From Rhizobium sp. Q54 (lineage in GTDB: Bacteria; Pseudomonadota; Alphaproteobacteria; UBA2966; CAIVPW01): DNA of 64,000 nucleotides. A program made the translations under genes and the position numbers. This document shows, in pieces, positions 19,801-27,914 of this stretch; the first letter of the stretch is position 1; each line of letters begins with the position of its first letter. The notes under the pieces were generated by a model, which saw only the letters and a list, made by a program, of their open reading frames with translations, was not told where the DNA came from and did no database searches. The stretch covers positions 1 to 64,000 of the forward strand of contig CAMEYM010000001.1 in assembly GCA_945947575.1 (NCBI GenBank), read 5' to 3'.

Positions 19801-20346
19801 ATGAAGTCGTACGTCGTCCTCCTGCGCGGCATCAACGTCGGCGGAAAGAACAAGTTGCCGATGGCGGCGCTCAGGTCGTTCCTGGAAGAGCAGGGCTGCG
19901 CGGACGTGCGCACCTACATTCAGAGCGGCAACGTCATCCTGCGGTCAGCCCGGGACACGAAATCGCTGGGGGCGAGAATCGAGAAGGGCCTGTCCACGAG
20001 CTTCAAGCTCGACAGCGCCACGATCCGGGCGCTGCTTCTGACCAAGAAGCAACTGCAAGCGGTCGTCGAGAACCGGCCGCACGGATTCGGCGATCAGCCC
20101 GGCAAGTACCACAGCGACGTGATCTTCCTGATGGGCATCGGCGCAGGCGAAGCCATGAAGGCCTTCGCACCCCGCGAAGGCGTCGACACGGTGTGGCCGG
20201 GAAAGGGCGTCATCTATTCCCAGCGCCTCAGCTCCCAGCGCACCAAGAGCCGCCTCAACAAGATCGTCGGCACGCCCGCCTACCAGTCGATGACCATCCG
20301 CAACTGGAACACGACGACCAAATTGCTGGCGATGCTCGACGAGTAG
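19801..20346 (+). CDS. DUF1697 family protein
   Basis: A 181-residue cytoplasmic protein that begins with the family signature (VVLLRGINVGGKNKLPM) and has LRSFLEEQGCADVRTYIQSGNVI. It ends RNWNTTTKLLAML, as DUF1697 proteins usually do. The function is unknown; the fold resembles ferredoxin-like repeats. The ATG at 19801 is chosen because the family starts here. The open frame upstream runs through the intergenic palindrome. No operon partner. Confidence 0.9.
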   Translation: MKSYVVLLRGINVGGKNKLPMAALRSFLEEQGCADVRTYIQSGNVILRSARDTKSLGARIEKGLSTSFKLDSATIRALLLTKKQLQAVVENRPHGFGDQPGKYHSDVIFLMGIGAGEAMKAFAPREGVDTVWPGKGVIYSQRLSSQRTKSRLNKIVGTPAYQSMTIRNWNTTTKLLAMLDE

Positions 20347-20360
20347 CCGCAAACGCGGGG

Positions 20361-20381
20361 CCTCCCTCCCCCTGCAAAGGG
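20361..20381. repeat. Short copy of the dispersed CCCTGCAAAGGG repeat
   Basis: CCTCCCTCCCCCTGCAAAGG follows the DUF1697 stop and matches the core of the longer copy at 20881-20919 (CTGCAAAGGGGGAGGG). Confidence 0.6.
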
Positions 20382-20408
20382 CGACTATATACTTCGCAAA
20401 TACGGGCC

Positions 20409-20585
20409 TTAGCCCGTCTTCCTACGGAGGCTCCGGACCTCGGTCTCCAAGGACGTGACCTTCTTCTCAACCTTGTGAAGTTGGGTGGCCATTTCGGCCA
20501 GGCCCTTGGCCATCGTCTTCATGACGTCGTCGTTGGCCTTCTTGGCGGCGGCCAGAAACATCTTTTCAGCGACGGTAAACGACAT
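20409..20585 (-). CDS. Small coiled-coil protein, function unknown
   Basis: A 58-residue protein beginning MSFTVAEKMFLAAAKKAND and ending in heptad-rich LHKVEKKVTSLETEVRSLRRK, so mostly one amphipathic coiled coil. A strong purine-rich ribosome site (GGGGGGA) lies ahead of the ATG at 20585, which decides the start over the longer open frame. It has no recognised family; small coiled-coil accessory proteins such as UbiK look similar only in general shape. Confidence 0.55.
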   Translation of the reverse strand: MSFTVAEKMFLAAAKKANDDVMKTMAKGLAEMATQLHKVEKKVTSLETEVRSLRRKTG

Positions 20586-21119
20586 CCAAATCCCCCCAGC
20601 ATCCAGCGCCACGCCGCACGTGTGCGCGGCGACTAATCCACAAGAAATCCTAGTTTGTACGCCACCGCACATTGGCGACTACTAAAAATCGTATGGGTCG
20701 CGCAACCCTCGGAAAATCAAAGCGTGACAACGGCTTCCAGTGCCGGGTCGGGTAAATACCCCCCCTTTTGGCTGTTCCGTGTGCAATTGCGGACATGGCG
20801 ACGGGGCTTACGGGTCCGGCGGCTTTCCGCGAGAAAGCACGCGAGTTGCGGAAGATAGCCGAGGGTTTGAGCGACCCCGATTCCTCGCCCTGCAAAGGGG
20901 GAGGGCCGGGGTGAGGGTCAAGAAACTGCGCCGGGTTATCGCGACCTCTGCCTCGGCAACCGGGAGGCAGACACATAACGTGACTGACGCGGCGGGCCGG
21001 CCCCGCCGAATCGTTGATATCCGTAGAGCATACCCGGCAAAGACATATACGTTATGTATTGCCACGGAACAGGTTGTGCGCTACATTGGCTCGGAGATTG
21101 ACCCCTCGGAGCGACACCC
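20586..21119. other. Gene-free spacer with repeats and a long-range inverted repeat
   Basis: No credible gene. It contains a dispersed repeat (20881-20919), a single TAATCCACA close to a DnaA box (20634-20642), and a 9-bp inverted repeat ACATAACGT (20972-20980) with ACGTTATGT (21049-21057) separated by 68 bases. Base composition is lower in GC than the coding DNA nearby. Promoters for the two flanking small genes must be here. Confidence 0.5.
20881..20919. repeat. Dispersed intergenic repeat (CCCTGCAAAGGGGGAGGG...GGGGTGAGGG)
   Basis: TTCCTCGCCCTGCAAAGGGG followed by GAGGGCCGGGGTGAGGGTC. Read on the minus strand it would encode the well-known artefact DPHPGPPPLQGEE, which marks this kind of repeat in many high-GC genomes. 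Confidence 0.7.
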
Positions 21120-21617
21120 ATGTCCACTCCCGACAGCGCGACTATGTCGCCCACCGCCGCGGTAGAGCCCCGCAGCGCCCCCGTTTCCGCCGTTGTTTGC
21201 AGCGAGAATTCGATCGGCCGCGACATCGCCACCGGGCGCTTCACCGCCGGCAATCGCGGCCGGCCGAGGGGTTCGCGCAACAAGGCGACGCTGCTGCGCG
21301 ATGCGCTCGCCGGCGACTCCGAGCGTCTTCTGCACCAGCTGGTGGCGTCGGGAACGTCCGGCGACTCCCTGGCGTTGCGCATCGCCGTCACGCGTCTGCT
21401 GCCGGCCCGGCGGGACCTGCCCGTTGCGGTCGAGCTGCCGGGGATCGTCACCGTCGCCGATATCGCCACGGCTGGCGCTCGCACCATTGCCGCGGTCGGC
21501 GCGGGCGAGTTGACGCCGACCGAAGGGCTCAAGCTCGTCACGATGCTGGACAAAATGCGGCGCGCGCTCTCCAGCGCCGCGCGGGTGACTTCGCGTGCTA
21601 CCAGTTCGCGCGGATGA
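21120..21617 (+). CDS. DUF5681-like protein with AT-hook-like motif
   Basis: A 165-residue protein. Residues 35-55 read TGRFTAGNRGRPRGSRNKAT, the glycine-arginine segment seen at the start of DUF5681 proteins and resembling an AT hook that could bind the DNA minor groove. The rest is Ala/Leu-rich and helical. GGAG lies eight bases before the ATG. It overlaps the end of the convergent SCO1 gene by 20 bases. DUF5681 proteins are often on mobile DNA, and this one stands in a repeat-rich spacer. Function unknown. Confidence 0.6.
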   Translation: MSTPDSATMSPTAAVEPRSAPVSAVVCSENSIGRDIATGRFTAGNRGRPRGSRNKATLLRDALAGDSERLLHQLVASGTSGDSLALRIAVTRLLPARRDLPVAVELPGIVTVADIATAGARTIAAVGAGELTPTEGLKLVTMLDKMRRALSSAARVTSRATSSRG

Positions 21618-22284
21618 TCGGCGCCATCTCGTAGGCGGGCATGCCTTCGCGGAGATGCAGCTTGTATCGCCCGTCGCGCCCCAGGAAGAACACGACGCCC
21701 GTATGGGCGACGACGTATTCGACCTGCGCCTGATACCCGGGCGCGCCGAAGTTGCCCGCGATGCGCGCCGCGCCGAACGCTGCCAGCGCCGCATCGATCT
21801 GCTCGTCGGTGCCGGTCAGCGCGCGCACGTTCGGGTGCATCCCGCGCACGTACTCCGCCAGAACCGCGCGGGTGTCGCGGCCCGGGTCCACGGTGATGAA
21901 GTAGACCTGGATGTTGTCCGCCGCGGTGCCGAGCTCCTCCAGCGTCAGCTGCAGGTTCTCGAGCGTGAACGCACAGATCTGCCGGCAGCGCGTGTAGCCG
22001 AAGAACACCAGCGAGTAGTGGCCGCGCAGCGAAGCGTCGGTGACGACGGCGCGCTCCTGGTCCATCAGCCGGAACGCACCCACCGTGTCGAGCGCCACGT
22101 CCGGCCGGTAGGGCAGAACGTCGAGCAGGGCAGGCGCGGCCGCGGCGACCGTCGCGGCTGCCTCGATGGGTGGCGCGGTGCGTTCGGCCACGACGCGCCC
22201 CAACCACGTGCCGAGCGCCGCCACCGCCGCGAAGAACGCAACGAGAGCCGCGATGCCGAGGATCGCGCCCGCGCCGCGTCGCAT
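21598..22284 (-). CDS. SCO1/SenC family copper chaperone, divergent copy
   Basis: A membrane-anchored periplasmic thioredoxin-fold protein that delivers copper to cytochrome c oxidase. The N-terminal helix (AGAILGIAALVAFFAAVAALGTW) is an uncleaved anchor. The CxxxC copper site is in FFGYTRCRQICAF and the third ligand histidine in VVAHTGVVFFLG. The usual FCPDVCP is altered to RCRQICA, so this copy is more divergent than its neighbour. It follows the other SCO1 gene by 12 bases. SenC genes accompany regBA in Rhodobacter, and regBA is 3 kb away here. Confidence 0.9.
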   Translation of the reverse strand: MRRGAGAILGIAALVAFFAAVAALGTWLGRVVAERTAPPIEAAATVAAAAPALLDVLPYRPDVALDTVGAFRLMDQERAVVTDASLRGHYSLVFFGYTRCRQICAFTLENLQLTLEELGTAADNIQVYFITVDPGRDTRAVLAEYVRGMHPNVRALTGTDEQIDAALAAFGAARIAGNFGAPGYQAQVEYVVAHTGVVFFLGRDGRYKLHLREGMPAYEMAPIIRANW

Positions 22285-22296
22285 GCCGGGTGCGGC

Positions 22297-22923
22297 CTAC
22301 AGCAGCCGGCGCAGGCGGTCGGTCATCTCGGCGGCCGACGTCGCGTGGCTGAAGCTGGTGACGAACTTTCCGTCCGGTCCCATCAGGTAAAGGATCGACG
22401 TGTGGTCCACGAGATAGTTCTCGTTGCCTTCCTCGGCGCGGATGGCGCGGTACACCCGGAACGCTTTCATGGCGCGATCGATCTCTTCCTCGCTGCCCGT
22501 CAGGAACCGGGTGCGCGGGTGGAAGTGCACGGAATACTCCTTCAAGCTCTCGACCGTGTCGCGCTTCGGATCGACCGTCATGAACATCGGCACGACGCGG
22601 TTGCCGGCCGTGCCGAGCGCCTCGATCGCCGTCGCCATGTTGGTCAGTGTTACCGGGCAGACGTCCGGGCAGAACGTGTAGCCGAAGTAGATCAGCGTCC
22701 ACCGGCCGGTCAGATCGTTCTCGGTGACGGCATTGCCGTCCTGGTCCACCAGGTTGAAGGCGCCGCCGACCAGCGCCGTCCCGGCCGTCGCGCCGTTCCC
22801 TGGGCCGGTCGCCTCCAGGCGACGCCCGCGTTCCGTCTCGGTCTCGCTGAAGTACAGGGCCCCCGCGACGCCCGCCACGGTGACCACCAGGAGCAACAGG
22901 AAAAGCCAGTCGGTGCGCCGCAT
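22297..22923 (-). CDS. SCO1/SenC family copper chaperone, canonical copy
   Basis: A 208-residue membrane-anchored SCO1 protein. An N-terminal helix (DWLFLLLLVVTVAGVAGALYF) is followed by the thioredoxin-fold domain with the classical copper site YFGYTFCPDVCPVTL and the histidine ligand in VDHTSILYLMGPDG. It delivers copper to the CuA site of haem-copper oxidase or acts as a thiol reductase there. It is the first of two SCO genes transcribed together. Confidence 0.94.
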   Translation of the reverse strand: MRRTDWLFLLLLVVTVAGVAGALYFSETETERGRRLEATGPGNGATAGTALVGGAFNLVDQDGNAVTENDLTGRWTLIYFGYTFCPDVCPVTLTNMATAIEALGTAGNRVVPMFMTVDPKRDTVESLKEYSVHFHPRTRFLTGSEEEIDRAMKAFRVYRAIRAEEGNENYLVDHTSILYLMGPDGKFVTSFSHATSAAEMTDRLRRLL

Positions 22924-23014
22924 GGCCGCATCCTAGCGCATCGCCGCCATGCCCCGGCGCACCCAGATTGCCGCAGGTTGACGCGCGCCGGGCGGCGGCG
23001 GACTCTGGCCCCCG

Positions 23015-24019
23015 TTGGGGGACCTCGATCTCAGTCTGACCGGCTTCGCCGCCTCGCCCGAGCCGCTTCTGTTGCTGGCGCTGGCGATCGTGCTGGACCT
23101 GGTTTGGCCGACGCGCCGCCGCCCCGGCATCTTCGACCTCGGCGCGCCCTTCGCGACTCTCGCCTCCGGGCTGGCGCAACGCCTCCACCGCCCCGGCCGC
23201 AGCCAGGCCAAGTGGTTGTTCCGCGGCACCTTCGTCACCCTGGTCGTGGCGATCGTTGCGATCGCGGTCGGCGTCGCCGTCGCCTACGCCATGACGGCCG
23301 CTCCCTTCGCCTGGATCCTCGCGCTCTTCTTGTTGCTCGCCGCGATCGCCGCGCGGCCGCCGCTCGAGGACGCGCGCGCGTTGGCCAAGGCGCTTACCAC
23401 GCGCGACTACCGCACCACCGCACTGCAGGTCCTCGGCGCCGAAGCCGCGACCCTCGACGAGGCCGCGCTCGCCCGCGTCACCGCCGTCAATCTCGGCCGC
23501 CGTCTCAGCGCCGGCCTGCTGGCGCCCGCGTTCTGGTTCGGCCTCGCCGGCATGCCGGGGCTGTTCTTCGCCGTCGCCGCCCTCGCCACGGCGCGCGTCC
23601 TCCCCGAAGACTCACCGCGCTTTGCCGAGTTCGGCCTGGCGGCAACGCGCCTCCGCATCGCCGTGCTCATCCTGCCCGACCTGCTGGCCGCGCTGCTCAT
23701 CGCCCTCGCCGCGCTGCTCACGCCCAAAGCTTCCGCGGGCCGCGCCTTCGGCGCCCTCACGGCCGGCCGCAACCGCTACCGCCTGCCGCGCGAGAGCCTG
23801 GCATCCGCCGCGATGGCCGGCGCCCTCGACATGCCGGTGCCGGTCCAGGCGCTCGGCAGCGGCGAACGGCCCACGCCACGCTGGAGCGGCGATGCGGGGG
23901 CGGTACTGCGGGCGGCCGCCCAGTCCGATTTGCGCCGGGGGGCCTACCTCTACGGCGTCACCTGTGTGCTCACCCTCGGCGCGATAGTTCTCCTGGTGCT
24001 GGCGAAGTTCGCGGCCTGA
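23015..24019 (+). CDS. CobD/CbiB-like membrane protein, divergent
   Basis: A 334-residue polytopic membrane protein with about five hydrophobic segments. The pattern LSAGLLAPAFWFGLAGMPG, a PEDSPRFAEFGLAATRL segment and LASAAMAGALDMPV line up with the CbiB family (adenosylcobinamide-phosphate synthase), whose members have VAPLFW...GG.PG, the corresponding helix and AAMAGAL. Several conserved polar residues of true CbiB appear to be missing, and no other cobalamin gene is nearby. It may be a paralogue with another role. The start seems to be TTG at 23015; this is uncertain. Confidence 0.65.
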   Translation: MGDLDLSLTGFAASPEPLLLLALAIVLDLVWPTRRRPGIFDLGAPFATLASGLAQRLHRPGRSQAKWLFRGTFVTLVVAIVAIAVGVAVAYAMTAAPFAWILALFLLLAAIAARPPLEDARALAKALTTRDYRTTALQVLGAEAATLDEAALARVTAVNLGRRLSAGLLAPAFWFGLAGMPGLFFAVAALATARVLPEDSPRFAEFGLAATRLRIAVLILPDLLAALLIALAALLTPKASAGRAFGALTAGRNRYRLPRESLASAAMAGALDMPVPVQALGSGERPTPRWSGDAGAVLRAAAQSDLRRGAYLYGVTCVLTLGAIVLLVLAKFAA

Positions 24020-24069
24020 GAGGCGACGCCGGCCCGCGCGCCGTCGTTGTCATCAAAGGCTGCTGCCGC

Positions 24070-25203
24070 GTGGTTCACGTCGATCTCGGACTTGCCCGCG
24101 TTGCCGCCAAGCAGCGCCTGCGCGTCGTCAAGCCGTGGCACACGGCCCACGGCTTCCGCAATCTGCCCGGCATGCGCCAGCGCACCGTGCCGTGGCGCGC
24201 CTACCTCAAGTTCCTGCTGCAGCGCACGTTCCGCGACACGCAGCCCATTCCCATCCCGGCGGGTCACGTCATTCCCGAACCCATCGCTGTCGGCGTTCTC
24301 GACGCGCTCGCCGACCACGACACCATGACGTGGCTCGGCCACGCGACGTTCCTCGTCCGCCTCGGCGGCACCACGGTCATCACCGATCCGTTCTTGAGCG
24401 CGCGTGCCTCGCCGTTCTCGTTCCTCGGCCCGCGCCGCTTCGTGCCGCCCGGCATCGCGCGCACGAACCTGCCGCAGATCGACATCGTGGTGCTGTCGCA
24501 CAACCACGATGAGCACCTCGACCTGGGCACGCTCGCGCGCCTGCGGCGCCGCGACCGCATCACCGCGGTGGTGCCGCTCGGTGTCGGCCGCTCCCTGGCG
24601 AAGCTCGGCTTCCGCCACGTCTTCGAGCTCGACTGGTACGAAGCGGTCACCGTTGCCGGCGTGACGATCACGGCGCTGCCCGCCCAGCACTGGTCCAACG
24701 CCAACCGCACCCTGTGGATGGGCGCCGCCATCGAGTCGCCCCATCATCGCGTCTACTTCGCCGGCGACAGCGGCTACGGCCCGACCTTTGCCGAGACCGG
24801 CCGCCGCCATGGTCCGTTCGACGTCGGCCTGGTCGGCATCGGCGCCTACGAGCCGCGCGCACTGATGGCCGCCGGCCACACCAACCCGGAAGAAGCCATC
24901 GCGCTCGCCCGCGACATGCGCTGCCGCCAGGTGGTCGGCATGCGCTGGGGCACCATCGCCCTCGGGTCCGAGCCGCCCTTCGAGGCGCCGCTGCGCTTCC
25001 TGCGCGCGGCGGCGGCCGCGGGCTACGCCGAGGACGACGCCATGGTCTTCCGCATCGGCGAAACACGTATCCTGGTCCAGCGGTTTGCCGGGGTTGGCAG
25101 TCGCCGGGCGCGACCTTGTCAGCCCATCGCATCCGGGCCATCTCCCCCTTTGCGCGCTTGGCCACGCCCGAGTACAAACCGCGTCCCCGCCGCCCTAGAG
25201 TAA
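24070..25203 (+). CDS. NAPE-PLD-like metallo-beta-lactamase-fold hydrolase
   Basis: A 377-residue cytoplasmic MBL-fold phosphodiesterase related to N-acyl-phosphatidylethanolamine phospholipase D. Visible are MTWLGHATFLVRLGG, VITDPFLSARASPFSF, the metal motif SHNHDEHLD, PAQHWSNAN, YFAGDSGYGPTF and GHTNPEEA. The metal motif HxHxDH is here HNHDEH (residues 144-149), with Glu for Asp. The start is the GTG at 24070: the frame is open far upstream but that is a shadow. The last 45 residues, rich in Pro, Arg and Ser, are not part of the family. The regB ribosome site overlaps the stop. Confidence 0.88.
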   Translation: MVHVDLGLARVAAKQRLRVVKPWHTAHGFRNLPGMRQRTVPWRAYLKFLLQRTFRDTQPIPIPAGHVIPEPIAVGVLDALADHDTMTWLGHATFLVRLGGTTVITDPFLSARASPFSFLGPRRFVPPGIARTNLPQIDIVVLSHNHDEHLDLGTLARLRRRDRITAVVPLGVGRSLAKLGFRHVFELDWYEAVTVAGVTITALPAQHWSNANRTLWMGAAIESPHHRVYFAGDSGYGPTFAETGRRHGPFDVGLVGIGAYEPRALMAAGHTNPEEAIALARDMRCRQVVGMRWGTIALGSEPPFEAPLRFLRAAAAAGYAEDDAMVFRIGETRILVQRFAGVGSRRARPCQPIASGPSPPLRAWPRPSTNRVPAALE

Positions 25204-25210
25204 GGACCGA

Positions 25211-26530
25211 ATGACTGCGCTGGCCGAAGGGTCTCCGACCCAGGGCACGAAGGCGCGTAGCCGCCTTTGGCAAAGCGACCGCCGCGGACCGGGGCGGGTG
25301 CGCTTGCAGACGCTCGTCGTCATCCGCTGGCTGGCGGTGGCGGGCCAGCTCGGCGCCCTCATGTTCCTCTCCTTCGGGCTCGAGTTCGACGTGCCCATGG
25401 CGCTGGCGCTGGCCGCGGTCGGCACGTCGGCCTTGCTCAACGTCATCGTCGGCCTGCGCTACCCGGCCTCCACGCGCCTCAAGGATGCCGAGGCGGTCCT
25501 GTTTCTGACCTACGACACGCTGCAGCTGGCCGTGCTGCTGTACCTCACCGGCGGCACCACCAACCCGTTCGTCGTGCTGTTCCTCGCTCCCGTCGCCGTG
25601 TCGGCCACCGTGCTCAGCCTCCGCTCGACGCTGTGGGTCGGGCTGGTCGTCGTGCTGTGCGTCTCGGTGCTGGCGCCGTTCCACCGCCCGCTGCCGTGGC
25701 GGCCCGAGGCGCTCGACATGCCGCCGCTCTACGTGTTGGGACAGTGGTCGGCGATCTCCATCGCCGTGGTGTTCCTCTCGGCCTACTTGTGGCGCGTCTC
25801 CGCCGAGGCGCGCCGCCTTTCGGACGCGCTCGTCGAGACGCAGCTGACGCTCGCCCGCGAGCTGCGCCTGTCCGCCCTCGGCGGCCTTGCTGCCGCAGCC
25901 GCGCACGAGCTCGGCACGCCGCTGTCCACCATCGCGATGGCGGCGAAGGAAATGGCGCGGGCGATTCCCGCGGGCCAGCCGTTGCGCGACGACGCCGACC
26001 TGATCGGCCGCGAGGTGCGCCGCTGCCGCGAGATCCTCGGCCGCATCGCCCAGCGCCCGGAGGGCGTGTCGGAGCATTCGCTGCATCGCATGAGCCTCGC
26101 GTCGCTGCTGCGCGAAGCGGCGGGGCCGCATCACCGTGAGGGCATCGAGGTCGCCATCGTCGCCCCCGAAGGCCCGCCCGAGGTGGCGCGCCGGCCTGAG
26201 ATCGTCCAGGGCCTCACCAACCTCATCGAGAATGCCGTCGACTTCGCCCGCACCAAGGTCGAGGTCCGCGCCGATCTGCGCGAAAAAGACGTGCGGGTGC
26301 AGGTGCTCGACGACGGCCCCGGCATGCCCCACGACGTGCTCGGCGCCCTCGGCGAGCCCTACGTTTCCTCACGCCAGGATGGCGAGGGGTTGGGTCTTGG
26401 CGTATTCATCGCCAAGACGCTGCTTGAGCGCACCGGCGCCGAGCTCAACATTTCCAATCGCACGACCGGTGGCGCGCAGTTCGAGATGATCTGGCCCCAC
26501 GCCGCCCTGTTCACGGAGACGAAAGCATGA
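25211..26530 (+). CDS. regB: Redox sensor histidine kinase RegB/PrrB/ActS
   Basis: Membrane sensor kinase, 439 residues, that responds to quinone redox state and phosphorylates RegA. About six membrane helices cover residues 35-195. The quinone-binding signature GGTTNPF lies in the third-fourth helix loop. The dimerisation box is AAAAHELGTPLSTI with the phosphorylated His, and the redox-active cysteine of RegB is conserved in VRRCREILGRIA. The ATPase domain has NLIENAVDFA, DDGPGM and GEGLGLGVFIAKTLL. Its TGA overlaps the regA ATG. The pair controls respiration, carbon or nitrogen fixation genes in alphaproteobacteria. Confidence 0.94.
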   Translation: MTALAEGSPTQGTKARSRLWQSDRRGPGRVRLQTLVVIRWLAVAGQLGALMFLSFGLEFDVPMALALAAVGTSALLNVIVGLRYPASTRLKDAEAVLFLTYDTLQLAVLLYLTGGTTNPFVVLFLAPVAVSATVLSLRSTLWVGLVVVLCVSVLAPFHRPLPWRPEALDMPPLYVLGQWSAISIAVVFLSAYLWRVSAEARRLSDALVETQLTLARELRLSALGGLAAAAAHELGTPLSTIAMAAKEMARAIPAGQPLRDDADLIGREVRRCREILGRIAQRPEGVSEHSLHRMSLASLLREAAGPHHREGIEVAIVAPEGPPEVARRPEIVQGLTNLIENAVDFARTKVEVRADLREKDVRVQVLDDGPGMPHDVLGALGEPYVSSRQDGEGLGLGVFIAKTLLERTGAELNISNRTTGGAQFEMIWPHAALFTETKA

Positions 26531-27108
26531 ACCAGTCGCCCGTATCCGCGGCCTCGGCGGCCGCGCTCAAACCGGCCAGCGGCCAGCGCACGCTCCTCAT
26601 TGTCGATGACGACGAGCCGCTGCGCACCCGCCTCGCTCAGGCCATGCGCGCGCGCGGCTATCACGTCGAGACGGCCGCCGGCGTCGCCGAGGCCCTCACG
26701 GCGGTGCGCTTGTCGCCGCCGGAGTTCGCCGTGGTCGATCTGCGCCTGATCGACGGCTACGGCCTCGACGTCGTGCCCAAGCTGCGCGAAGCGCGCCCTG
26801 ACATGCGCATCGTCATTCTGACCGGATACGGCAACATCGCTTCGACCGTCATGGCGGTGAAGGCCGGCGCGGTCGACTACCTCGCCAAGCCGGCCGACGC
26901 CGACGAAGTCGAGGCGGCGCTGCTCGCTGGCGCCGACGGCAAGGCGCCGCCGCCCGAGCGGCCGATGTCCGCCGACCGCGTGCGCTGGGAGCACATCAAC
27001 CGCGTCTACGAGCTGTGCGACCGCAACGTCTCCGAGACGGCGCGCCGTCTCAACATGCACCGCCGCACGCTGCAGCGCATTCTCGCCAAGCACTCGCCGC
27101 GCGAGTAG
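26527..27108 (+). CDS. regA: Response regulator RegA/PrrA/ActR
   Basis: Partner of RegB, 193 residues. The receiver domain has the acidic pocket IVDDDEP, the phosphorylated Asp in FAVVDLRLIDG, Thr in ILTGYGNIAS and Lys in YLAKPADADEVE. A proline-rich linker (GKAPPPERPMSADR) precedes a Fis-type helix-turn-helix (SETARRLNMHRRTLQRILAKHSPRE), which is almost invariant in this family. The ATG overlaps the regB stop (ATGA), so they are co-translated. Confidence 0.95.
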   Translation: MNQSPVSAASAAALKPASGQRTLLIVDDDEPLRTRLAQAMRARGYHVETAAGVAEALTAVRLSPPEFAVVDLRLIDGYGLDVVPKLREARPDMRIVILTGYGNIASTVMAVKAGAVDYLAKPADADEVEAALLAGADGKAPPPERPMSADRVRWEHINRVYELCDRNVSETARRLNMHRRTLQRILAKHSPRE

Positions 27109-27115
27109 CGCCAAC

Positions 27116-27826
27116 GTGACCGCCGCGCCCCGTGTTCCCGATCACCTGCGGGTCTACGCGGTCGGCGACATCCACGGCCGTGCCGACCTGTTGCGCATCC
27201 TTCTGGACATGATCCAGGAGGACGCGGCGCGCGCGCCGGCGGGGCCGCAACGGCGCATCGTCTTTCTCGGCGACTATGTCGATCGCGGCCCCGACTCGAA
27301 GGGCGTGATCGACATGCTGCTCGCCGAGGCGCCTGCCGGCTTCTCTGCCTGTCACCTGTCCGGCAATCATGAGGACATGCTGCTGACGTTTCTCGAACGT
27401 CCCGAGTCCGGAGGCCACTGGCTTTGGAACGGAGGCAAAGAGACGCTGCGCAGCTATGGCGCTGATACCGAGTCCGACCTGCCGTCGCTGCGCGATCGCT
27501 TCCGCGCGGCGCTGCCCACCGCGCACTACGACTTCTTGCGCACGCTCCGCATGCACGAGGTGATCGGCGACTACGCCTTCGTCCACGCCGGGGTGCGCCC
27601 CGGCGTCGCCATCGCCGACCAGGACCCGGCAGACCTCCTGTGGATCCGCGATGAGTTCCTCACCTCGGACGCCGAATTCGGCAAGGTCGTGGTGCACGGC
27701 CACACGCCTACCCGCCAGCCGGTGCTGGCTGCGAACCGGATCGGCCTGGATACCGGCGCCTTCTCTTCGGGCCACCTGTCGGCGGTCGTGCTGTCGGGCG
27801 CGACCCGGCGTATTCTCAGTACGTGA
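27116..27826 (+). CDS. Calcineurin-like Ser/Thr protein phosphatase (PrpA/PPP type)
   Basis: A 236-residue metallophosphoesterase of the PPP family, with GDIHGRADLL, FLGDYVDRGPDS, LSGNHEDM and late histidines in HAGVRPG and VVHGHTPT. These are the ligands for two metal ions. It probably removes phosphate from proteins or cleaves diadenosine tetraphosphate. The start is GTG, eight bases after regA, so it may share that transcript. Substrate unknown. Confidence 0.9.
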   Translation: MTAAPRVPDHLRVYAVGDIHGRADLLRILLDMIQEDAARAPAGPQRRIVFLGDYVDRGPDSKGVIDMLLAEAPAGFSACHLSGNHEDMLLTFLERPESGGHWLWNGGKETLRSYGADTESDLPSLRDRFRAALPTAHYDFLRTLRMHEVIGDYAFVHAGVRPGVAIADQDPADLLWIRDEFLTSDAEFGKVVVHGHTPTRQPVLAANRIGLDTGAFSSGHLSAVVLSGATRRILST

Positions 27827-27914
27827 TCGTTCAAGAAACGTCTTGCCCAGGTCGAATTCTTCAAGCACAGGAAGGCATCCGAAGACTTCATCACGGAAAA
27901 AAGGGGCGGGCCAC

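Noticed and set aside
20634..20642. TAATCCACA as a DnaA box
   Set aside because: A single near-match without neighbours; likely by chance.
20650..20976. Minus-strand frame with PHPGPPPLQGEE
   Set aside because: This peptide comes from translating a common dispersed repeat and is a known annotation artefact.
21595..24069. Long plus-strand frame that would extend the NAPE-PLD-like protein to 1,202 residues
   Set aside because: It runs antisense through two real SCO1 genes and in another frame of the CbiB-like gene; the true start is near 24070.
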